From: CADCVT01 sp036389485
GTDB lineage: Bacteria > Actinomycetota > Thermoleophilia > Solirubrobacterales > Solirubrobacteraceae
Assembly: GCA_036389485.1 (NCBI GenBank)
Contig: DASVPR010000053.1
Coordinates: forward strand, 1 to 7,062
Length of the DNA stretch: 7,062 nucleotides
Direction of reading: 5' to 3'
The notes under the pieces are model-generated. The model had not been told where the DNA came from. It did no database searches and was given only the letters and a program-made list of their open reading frames with translations. Made by a program: the position numbers and the translations under genes. Shown here in pieces: positions 1 through 4,826 of the stretch (positions are counted from its first letter, which is position 1; each line of letters opens with the position of its first letter).

Positions 1-1
1 C

Positions 2-1021
2 TTCCGCGAGACCGTCTCCGGCTCGATGTGGAAGATCGTCCTCTTCGTCCTCGGCCTGTCGTTCGTGCTGCTGACGGTGCTGCTGCGCAGCGTCATCCTG
101 CCGCTCAAGGCCGTGCTGATGAACCTGCTGTCGGTCGGCGCGGCGTACGGCGTGCTGACGCTCGTCTTCGGCGAGGTCGAGGCGGTCACCCCGCCGCTGA
201 TCCTCGCGATCGTCTTCGGCCTGTCGATGGACTACGAGGTGTTCCTCCTCAGCCGCATCCGGGAGCGCTACAACGCGACCGGTGACACGCAGCGGGCGGT
301 CGCGGAGGGCCTGGCCACGAGCGCCCGGACGATCTCCAGCGCCGCGCTGATCATGGTCGCCGTGTTCATGGTGTTCGTGCTCACCGGGCTGCCGTCGATC
401 CAGCAGATCGGCCTGGGCAACGCGGTGGCGATCCTCGTGGACGCGACGATCGTCAGGCTCGCGCTGGTGCCGGCGGCGATGAAGCTGCTCGGCAAGTGGA
501 ACTGGTGGATGCCGCGGTCGCTCGGCCGGGTCCTGCCGCACGCGAACTTCGAGGGTGAGCTGGAGGTCGACCACGACCCGAAGCTCGTCATCAAGCCGCG
601 TCCGGTGCACCCGTCCCCGGCGCGCGTGTTCGCCCGCCACTACGGCGAGATGGTCGTGGCGATGTTCGCCGGGATGATCGTCCTCGGCCCGCCCATCGGC
701 GCGATCGCCGGCCACTCCGATGCGGTGATGCTCGCCAACATGGGTGTCTCGATGACGGTTCCGATGGTCGCGTGGATGCGCTTCCGCGGCCACGACTGGC
801 GGCCGACGCTCGAGATGGCGGCGTCGATGATCGTGCCGACGCTCGGCGCGCTGGCGATCCTCGGTGCGGGGCTGGTCGAGGACTCGGGCGCGGTCATGGT
901 CGGGGAGCACCTGGTGATGTTCCTCGCGATGGCGGCAGTGATGCTGCTCCGCCCGTCGGAGTACATGCACCACGACCACGGGTCCGAACACGGTCGGTCC
1001 CTCGCAACCGCCCACGCCTAG
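2..1021 (+). CDS. MMPL-family transporter, C-terminal part, fused to an extra membrane domain (5' end outside window)
   Basis: MMPL proteins are RND-type inner-membrane exporters of lipids or other hydrophobic compounds. The reading frame is open from base 2, so the gene begins upstream. Numbering from the Met at base 26, residues 1-165 form the last MMPL transmembrane bundle: hydrophobic helices near 4-22, 26-48, 55-68, 104-121 and 127-153, with the family signature GLSMDYEVFLLSRIRE at 65-80. A soluble linker follows (about 170-205). An additional membrane domain then has helices near 209-227, 232-252, 263-284 and 291-308, and the tail is His-rich (HHDHGSEH, 315-322). Ordinary MMPL proteins end soon after the last bundle, so I read 205-331 as a fused domain. 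I recall similar small stand-alone actinobacterial membrane proteins but cannot name the family. The gene ends in TAG within a CTAG. The next gene lies 61 bases downstream on the same strand, beyond a hairpin. The substrate cannot be told. Confidence 0.9.
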   Translation, partial: FRETVSGSMWKIVLFVLGLSFVLLTVLLRSVILPLKAVLMNLLSVGAAYGVLTLVFGEVEAVTPPLILAIVFGLSMDYEVFLLSRIRERYNATGDTQRAVAEGLATSARTISSAALIMVAVFMVFVLTGLPSIQQIGLGNAVAILVDATIVRLALVPAAMKLLGKWNWWMPRSLGRVLPHANFEGELEVDHDPKLVIKPRPVHPSPARVFARHYGEMVVAMFAGMIVLGPPIGAIAGHSDAVMLANMGVSMTVPMVAWMRFRGHDWRPTLEMAASMIVPTLGALAILGAGLVEDSGAVMVGEHLVMFLAMAAVMLLRPSEYMHHDHGSEHGRSLATAHA

Positions 1022-1027
1022 GTTGAC

Positions 1028-1065
1028 GCGCGGTCAGCCGGTCCGAGAGGATCGGCTGACCGCGT
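1028..1065 (+). promoter_or_regulatory. Strong RNA hairpin with GAGA tetraloop just before the CNB gene
   Basis: Bases 1028-1044 pair with 1049-1065 around a four-base GAGA loop (1045-1048, a GNRA tetraloop). The core arms CGGTCAGCCG (1031-1040) and CGGCTGACCG (1053-1062) are perfectly complementary. The extensions contain two G-U pairs. The hairpin begins 7 bases after the transporter stop and ends 5 bases before the ribosome binding site of the next gene. There is no T-run after it, so it is not a classic intrinsic terminator, although actinobacterial terminators often lack one. No room remains for a promoter between it and the start codon, so the next gene must be transcribed through it. 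It could be an attenuator, an mRNA processing or stabilising element, or an operator palindrome in the DNA. Confidence 0.6.
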
Positions 1066-1069
1066 CCCT

Positions 1070-1077
1070 GGGGAGGG
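1070..1077 (+). promoter_or_regulatory. Ribosome binding site that fixes the CNB start at 1083
   Basis: GGGGAGGG lies five bases before the ATG at 1083. It decides against an in-frame TTG at 1023, which has no such site and would put the hairpin inside the coding sequence. The CCCT at 1066-1069 could pair with AGGG at 1074-1077, which would partly mask the site. Confidence 0.7.
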
Positions 1078-1082
1078 CAAAG

Positions 1083-1484
1083 ATGGACGAGCAGAAGCTC
1101 AAGTCGATCCCGTTGTTCTCGTCGCTCGAGAAGGGCGATCTTCGTCGTCTCGCACAGGCGACGGACGAGATCGACGTGCCGGAAGGCAAGGAGCTCTTGC
1201 ACCAAGGCGAGTTCGCGTACGAGTTCATGGTGATCCAGGACGGCCGGGCGGAGGTCACGCGCGACGGCGATCACGTCGCGGACCTGGGTGCCGGCGACGT
1301 CCTCGGCGAGATGGCTTCGCTCGAGCGCGGCAAGCGCAACGCCACCGTCGTCGCTCGGTCTCCGATGTGCCTGGCCGTGATGACGGCGCACGAGATGCGG
1401 CAGCTCGCGAACTCGATCCCGCAGTTCGGGGACAGCCTCCGCCAGACCGCGAGCGAGCGCCACCCCGTGGCGCAGTGCGCCTAG
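1083..1484 (+). CDS. Stand-alone cyclic-nucleotide-binding (CNB/Crp-like sensor) domain protein
   Basis: A 133-residue protein that is almost entirely one CNB domain. The N-terminal helices (LKSIPLFSSLEKGDLRRLA, 6-24) and the following beta-barrel are typical. The phosphate-binding cassette is LGEMASLERGKRNATVV (74-90), with Glu76 and Arg85 in the positions that contact ribose and cyclic phosphate in CAP and PKA. About 40 residues follow the cassette (mostly the C-helix region), and there is no helix-turn-helix, so it is unlikely to bind DNA as Crp does. It is probably a cytosolic cAMP (or cGMP) sensor acting through a partner, or regulating the membrane protein encoded upstream. It lies on the same strand as the MMPL gene and converges on a nucleotide cyclase, sharing the CTAG stop at 1481-1484. 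Family assignment is secure; ligand and partner are inferred. Confidence 0.9.
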   Translation: MDEQKLKSIPLFSSLEKGDLRRLAQATDEIDVPEGKELLHQGEFAYEFMVIQDGRAEVTRDGDHVADLGAGDVLGEMASLERGKRNATVVARSPMCLAVMTAHEMRQLANSIPQFGDSLRQTASERHPVAQCA

Positions 1485-2149
1485 GTCCTGCGCGCGAACC
1501 GCTCGGGATCCCGCGCGAACTCCCCCGCGCAGGCGAGGGTGCAGAAGAAGTACGTCGTGTCCTCGTAGACGAGCCGGCCGGCCGCGCGCTCGGGATCGAC
1601 CGCCATGCGGCAGACGGGATCGCATGGCAGTGCGTCCTCGGTTGACTCGCCCGCACGTACTGCAGCGAAGAGCTCGACCGGCTCGCGGACGTTGCGTAGC
1701 TCGCGCCGACCCCGCGGCTCATAGAACACGCCGTCGAGTTGCGGCGCGAGGGCGGCGGTGGTGCCCGTGAGCAGCACCTCGCTGGCGCTGGCCTCCGCGG
1801 ACACTCGCGCCGCGAGATTGACAGCGGCGCCGAAGTAGTCCCCATCCTGCTCGACCGCACTGCCGTGATGAAGACCGACCCGGACCGCCGGCGCCCCGTG
1901 GCCGCGCATCAGCTCGTGCGTGATCTGGAGGCCGAGCAGGACCGCGTCGCCCGGCTCGGGGATGCTGAGCATCAGTGCGTCGCCGATCGTCTTGACCTGG
2001 CTGCCGCCGACGGCCGGAAGCTCGGCGGCGACGGCGCGGCAGAACTCCTTCACGAGCGCCGCCGCCTCCTCGTCGCCGTGCGCCTCCGTCAGCGCGGTGA
2101 AGCCCGCGACGTCGGCGAACACGAAGGTGGCATCGATGCTCGGAGTCAT
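1481..2149 (-). CDS. Class III adenylate/guanylate cyclase with C-terminal YHS domain
   Basis: A 222-residue soluble protein. Residues 6-165 are a class III cyclase homology domain that makes cAMP or cGMP. The catalytic set looks complete: metal-binding Asp13 (FADVAGFT) and Asp57 (KTIGDALM), purine-selecting Lys53 and Asp104, and transition-state Asn111 and Arg115 (VNLAAR). Lys and Asp at the purine positions favour ATP over GTP. Residues 175-218 form a YHS domain (CDPVCRMAVDP, then FFCTLAC and DPERF) with Cys176, Cys180, Cys203 and Cys207. YHS domains occur in metal-handling proteins, so this one may sense metal or redox state; that is inference. No transmembrane segment or signal peptide is seen. 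No clear ribosome binding site precedes the ATG at 2149, but the cyclase motif starts a few residues later and no better start is visible. It is convergent with the cyclic-nucleotide-binding gene, which suggests one signalling unit. Confidence 0.92.
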   Translation of the reverse strand: MTPSIDATFVFADVAGFTALTEAHGDEEAAALVKEFCRAVAAELPAVGGSQVKTIGDALMLSIPEPGDAVLLGLQITHELMRGHGAPAVRVGLHHGSAVEQDGDYFGAAVNLAARVSAEASASEVLLTGTTAALAPQLDGVFYEPRGRRELRNVREPVELFAAVRAGESTEDALPCDPVCRMAVDPERAAGRLVYEDTTYFFCTLACAGEFARDPERFARRT

Positions 2150-2159
2150 GGCTGCGGGA

Positions 2160-2486
2160 TCACGGAGTACCAGGCCAGAGGTGGCGGGCGCCTCTCATCG
2201 CGGAACCGACGCGGTCGCGACGCCCCGGCTCTGACGCGAGCGATCGGCCGGGGTCAGCCCTCAACCATTGGCTGGATAGTTTGGATCGCCCGGCGGAGGA
2301 CAGCTCCATCGAAGTCCCGGGGGGCGGAAGCTTGTGCGCCTCGTGAACCTCGCGGAGCTTGAACGGCAGCCGCGCCGCCGCCTGCTCCCTCTTGAAGTCG
2401 AAATAGCGCTGTTTGGCCTCCTCAGCCTCACGGCGACTGTCCCAGTACTCCTTTCGAGCCTTGTGGAACCGAGCGACCGCCTTGTA
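2160..2486 (-). pseudogene. Unrecognised coding segment fused to the broken end of the integrase
   Basis: After the integrase-like RDRIA (2487-2501), the same minus frame stays open for 108 codons to a stop at 2160, but the sequence no longer resembles an integrase. It begins YKAVARFHKARKEYWDSRR, is strongly charged, helical and possibly coiled-coil for about 60 residues, and passes LPFKLREVHEAHKLPPP. Codons such as GCT, CGA, AGT, AAA and TAT are frequent, unlike the surrounding GC-ending genes, which suggests foreign origin. The last 30-odd residues (from about 2265 down) are Arg/Gly/Pro-rich and may be random read-through towards the cyclase promoter region. I do not recognise the family. 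It may be the tail of another gene of the same element, joined to the integrase by a deletion. No independent start or ribosome binding site is evident. Confidence 0.4.
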
Positions 2487-3074
2487 AGCGATCCGGTCGC
2501 GCGCCCGCGCACCGCCGGCAGCTCGAGCCCGGTCGTGGGGTTGACCGCGACCTCGCCGCGCGCGACCGCGCGCCGGAAGATCGCACGGACCGGCAGCAGC
2601 GTGTTGCGGATCGTGGACGGGTCGTACTCGTCCTCGAGCAGCCGGTCGACGAACGCCTGGAGATCCGCGCGCTGCATCTCGGCGAGCGTCAGCTCTCCGA
2701 GCTCCGGCAGCACACGCAGGCGCAGCGCCTGCTCGTAGCCGCGGATCACGCTCGGCTTGTAGACGTCGCCCGAGCGGCTGCGGATGGAGCCGTCCGCCGC
2801 GCCGGCGAGCCACGCCGCCGCGACCACGAACAGCGTCGACGACTTCGCGCGGCTCCGCGTCCCGCTGCGCAGGGCCACCTGGGCGTCGGCACGCCACGCC
2901 TTCCTCCGCCTTCGTGCGGAACGTCTTCGTCAGCCGCCGCTTCTCCCGCCGGCTGTAGACGACCGCGCGGTACTTCGGCGTGCACTTGCACCGCGCGCCG
3001 CGGGCGCTCGGGCAACTCGGGCTGTGGCGGGTCTCGATCCCGTTGTTGCGGTTCCTGCTGGTCGTGCCGGCCAT
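2487..3074 (-). pseudogene. Tyrosine recombinase (phage-type integrase) remnant: frameshifted, catalytic domain missing
   Basis: Integrases of this type insert a mobile element at an attachment site, often a tRNA gene. Translation from the ATG at 3074 gives an arm-binding N-terminal domain (SCPSARGARCKCTPKYRAVV, then RRLTKTFRTKAEE). About one extra base near 2899-2902 (a G in GAGGAAGGCGTGG) breaks the frame. The next frame continues as AWRADAQVALRSGTRSR and a SAM-like core-binding domain (YKPSVIRGYEQALRLRVLPE to NTLLPVRAIFRRAVARGEVA, then NPTTGLELPAVRGR). A second shift near 2505-2512 restores the first frame for RDRIA, where the catalytic domain should begin. None of the catalytic residues (the Arg, His-x-x-Arg and Tyr of the family) is found. 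A normal protein of this type is roughly 350-400 residues; fewer than 200 remain. It cannot be active. It follows the excisionase-like remnant, reads away from the tRNA-Ser gene, and marks an old integration event. Confidence 0.85.
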
Positions 3075-3291
3075 GAGGCCTCCTCGAGCCAGCGCTCCAG
3101 CTCACGGACGGGATGAGCCTCCGGCGACCGCGGCGGACGATGCGCAGCTCGGGCATCACGTGCTCCTCGAGGAAGTCGACGCTGACGCCGAGGGCGTCCG
3201 CCGCCTCGCACTTCGAGAGCGCGAGGCGACCGAACGCGGCGCCGACAGGCTGCTCGCTCCGGTCCTCGATCGCGCGGCGCGTGGCGGCCAT
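3075..3291 (-). pseudogene. Excisionase-like helix-turn-helix gene, frameshifted
   Basis: From the ATG at 3291 the reading is MATRRAIEDRSEQPV, then LALSKCEAADALGVSVDFLE, EHVMPELRIVRRGRRRLIP. This matches the MerR/excisionase-type winged-helix pattern in which a helix-turn-helix is followed by a basic wing and a (V)RELERWLEE helix. That last helix is present (VRELERWLEEASWPARPA) but in another frame. Losing one G near 3108-3112, changing an expected CCGGTCCGT to CCGTCCGT, explains the break. Such proteins bind the element's att DNA and steer the integrase towards excision. The end of the reconstructed frame overlaps the integrase start at 3074, as usual for xis-int pairs. The exact original stop is unknown. 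Fold assignment is good; function is inferred from position. Confidence 0.7.
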
Positions 3292-3352
3292 GCCACTACG
3301 TCGCGCGGAACGTCCGACTCCCCACCCCGCGGCCGGACCGTGATCCGAGCCT

Positions 3353-3374
3353 TGGGGAAGTCCTGGGGAAGTCC
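3353..3374. repeat. Tandem 11-bp direct repeat (TGGGGAAGTCC twice)
   Basis: TGGGGAAGTCC occurs at 3353-3363 and again at 3364-3374 with no spacer. The 11-base period is about one DNA turn, so the two copies face the same side of the helix. It lies between the excisionase-like remnant and the tRNA-Ser gene, where integrase arm sites or excisionase sites of such elements are normally found. That role is inference. Confidence 0.5.
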
Positions 3375-3464
3375 GCACCCCGACCACGCGGTCTTGAGCG
3401 GCTTCGAGCGGCTCAGCGACCACCCCGGAGCACAGGTCAGCAGCTAGAGGAAAATCCCGATGGC

Positions 3465-3486
3465 TGCTGAGAATCACTGTGCTGAG
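3465..3486. repeat. Direct repeat TGCTGAG, 8-bp spacer, adjoining the tRNA 3' end
   Basis: TGCTGAG occurs at 3465-3471 and 3480-3486 with eight bases between, ending immediately next to the tRNA-Ser discriminator base. The stretch 3448-3486 is noticeably richer in A/T than its surroundings. It may be part of the old attachment region of the integrated element. A chance repeat of this size is also possible. Confidence 0.35.
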
Positions 3487-3576
3487 CGGAGGGGGAGGGA
3501 TTCGAACCCTCGGTAGCGGGGTTACCGCTACAACGGTTTTCGAGACCGCCCCGTTCAACCACTCCGGCACCCCTCC
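3487..3576 (-). tRNA. tRNA-Ser(CGA)
   Basis: A complete cloverleaf reads on the minus strand. The acceptor stem GGAGGGG pairs with CCCCTCC, followed by discriminator G. The D-arm has CCG/CGG stems around AGTGGTTGAA. The anticodon arm is GCGGT-CTCGAAA-ACCGT, giving anticodon CGA, which reads the serine codon UCG. The long variable arm (TAGCGG/CCGCTA stem) is characteristic of class II tRNAs such as tRNA-Ser. The T-arm is GAGGG-TTCGAAT-CCCTC. CCA is not encoded: the gene is followed by CTC. Its 3' side faces the integrase remnant, so it was very likely the integration site, and the intact acceptor and T-arm show that the gene survived. Confidence 0.97.
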
Positions 3577-3681
3577 GAGGGCCCTGCGAAGGCGGGACGG
3601 CGAAGGGTAGCGCCGCTCGGGGTCGTCGGAGGGGCGTCGAGCAGCGGTGCGGCGGGCTCAACGCCGCGGCGGCGGGGGTCG

Positions 3682-4308
3682 ATGCAGGCGGCCATGGCCC
3701 TCCGGTCCTCATTCGCATGCCTGCTCGCGCTCGCGGCGGTAATCGCGCCGACAACCGCGCCCGCCTCCGCGCACGCGGCGGCGCCCGCGTTCCTCGCCGA
3801 TCAGGTCGCGCTGGAGAACGCGCGCGGGGCGGAGCAGCGGGCCATGGCGCAGCGCGCGGTCGACGGCGCGCAGGCCGTGGACGGGCCGCTGGCCGGGCTC
3901 CGCACCGACGGCGCCGCGGCGATTCCGCTCCGGGCGCCCCAGCGGGTCCGCCTGCTGATCGCCGCGCTGAACGAGATCGCCGGCAGGCCGTACAAGTGGG
4001 GCGGCGGCCACCGCACGCTCTTCGACCGCGGCTACGACTGCTCGGGCGCGATCAGCTACGGGCTCGTGCGCGCGGGCCTGCTCGCCTACCCGCTCGACAG
4101 CCGCCTGTTCATGCGGTACGCCGCGCCCGGGCCCGGCCGGTACCTGACGATCTACACGAGCCGCGGGCACGCGTACATGGAGGTCGCCGGGCTGCGGCTG
4201 GACACGAGCCCGGTCGGGGACACGATCGACGGGCGCAAGGGCGTCCGCTGGCGGCCGATGATCGGCCGGCGGCCAGGGTTCAAGGTCCGGCACGTGCCGG
4301 GGCTCTAG
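3682..4308 (+). CDS. Secreted NlpC/P60-like (C40-type) cysteine hydrolase
   Basis: A 208-residue exported protein, probably acting on cell-wall peptides. The N-terminus has a signal peptide: hydrophobic core FACLLALAAVIAPT near 11-24 and a likely cleavage after the Ala-rich ASAHA near 28-32. Residues 50-90 are a helical linker. The catalytic domain begins PYKWGGGH (103-110), a hallmark of NlpC/P60 folds. The nucleophile is Cys120 in YDCSGAISYGLVRAG and the general base is probably His163 in GHAYMEV. The usual third polar residue is not obvious; Asp174 is a candidate. The family's frequent SH3 or LysM wall-binding modules are absent. An alternative ATG at 3694 would shorten the signal peptide by four residues; neither start has a strong ribosome binding site. 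The TAG stop shares CTAG (4305-4308) with the convergent tadA. Confidence 0.85.
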   Translation: MQAAMALRSSFACLLALAAVIAPTTAPASAHAAAPAFLADQVALENARGAEQRAMAQRAVDGAQAVDGPLAGLRTDGAAAIPLRAPQRVRLLIAALNEIAGRPYKWGGGHRTLFDRGYDCSGAISYGLVRAGLLAYPLDSRLFMRYAAPGPGRYLTIYTSRGHAYMEVAGLRLDTSPVGDTIDGRKGVRWRPMIGRRPGFKVRHVPGL

Positions 4309-4778
4309 CGGCGGCGCGACCTGAAGAACGCACGCAGCAGCTCCGCGCTCTCCTCGGCCAGCAGCCCGGCCGCGACCTCGGGGCGGTGGTTCAGCCGAGG
4401 CTCGTCGAGCACGTTGAACACGCTGCCCACGGCACCCGCCTTCGGGTCCACCGTCCCGAACACGACGCGCGGCACCCGCGCGAGGACGATCGCCCCCGCG
4501 CACATCGCGCAGGGCTCCAGCGTCACGTACAGGACGCTGTCGAGCACGCGCCAGGATCCGAGGTGCGCCGCGGCCTCCCGCAGCGCCAGGATCTCGGCGT
4601 GCGCGGTCGGGTCCCCGCGCAGCTCGCGCTCGTTGCGACCGGCGCCGACCACCTCCCCCTCGTGGACGACCACAGCGCCGATCGGGACGTCGTCGTGCTC
4701 GAGCGCACGCTCCGCCTCGCGGAGCGCGAGCCTCATGAACCACTCGTCGCGCGGGAAGAACCTGGAAACCGCGGTCAT
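4305..4778 (-). CDS. tadA: tRNA-specific adenosine deaminase TadA
   Basis: TadA converts adenosine 34 of tRNA-Arg(ACG) to inosine, letting one tRNA read several arginine codons; it acts in the cytoplasm as a homodimer. From the ATG at 4778 the protein has 157 residues, close to the usual 150-170. The zinc-dependent deaminase core is clear: His60 and the proton-shuttling Glu62 in PTAHAEI, and Cys90 and Cys93 in PCAMC. The TadA-type region GAVGSVFNVLDEPRLNHRPEV (116-135) separates it from cytidine and guanine deaminases. An in-frame TTG at 4802 would add eight residues (MSAKVSTT); neither start has a good ribosome binding site, and I prefer the ATG. It is divergent from the S8 protease gene across 48 bases and convergent with the NlpC/P60 gene, sharing its stop in CTAG. 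Confidence 0.95.
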   Translation of the reverse strand: MTAVSRFFPRDEWFMRLALREAERALEHDDVPIGAVVVHEGEVVGAGRNERELRGDPTAHAEILALREAAAHLGSWRVLDSVLYVTLEPCAMCAGAIVLARVPRVVFGTVDPKAGAVGSVFNVLDEPRLNHRPEVAAGLLAEESAELLRAFFRSRRR

Positions 4779-4784
4779 GGTGGT

Positions 4785-4810
4785 GGAAACTTTGGCCGAC
4801 AAGGGTCGTT
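4785..4810 (+). promoter_or_regulatory. Possible ECF-sigma-like promoter for the S8 protease
   Basis: GGAAAC (4785-4790) and CGTT (4807-4810) are separated by 16 bases and lie 17 bases before the protease start. This is close to, but not the same as, the GGAAC...CGTT pattern of extracytoplasmic-function sigma factors; the extra A weakens the match. A second GGAAAC lies at 4764-4769, 21 bases upstream. Low confidence. Confidence 0.25.
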
Positions 4811-4826
4811 AGAGGATCTGCGCCCG

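Noticed and set aside
1023..1082. Earlier TTG start for the CNB protein
   Set aside because: The extension encodes the hairpin rather than a plausible protein segment, and the strong ribosome binding site is placed for the ATG at 1083.
894..1625. Minus-strand open frame across the CNB gene and transporter end
   Set aside because: No recognisable domain, and both overlapped genes have clear family motifs on other frames.
2150..2290. Distal attachment site of the integrated element
   Set aside because: I looked for a second copy of the tRNA 3' end (TTCGAATCCCTC and the acceptor sequence) and saw none.
2746..3570. Single 274-residue minus-strand protein
   Set aside because: Its start lies inside the tRNA-Ser gene; only the middle (from 3291) resembles a protein family, the excisionase-like one, before a frame break.
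3604..3632. Sigma-70-type promoter for tRNA-Ser
   Set aside because: A TACCCT box is present on the minus strand but no convincing -35 hexamer at proper spacing.
3717..4826. A very long plus-strand open frame upstream of and continuous with the S8 protease
   Set aside because: It runs across the NlpC/P60 gene in another frame and antisense to tadA, and is Arg/Ala-rich low-complexity as expected for GC-rich shadow frames. The protease signal peptide fixes the true start at 4827.
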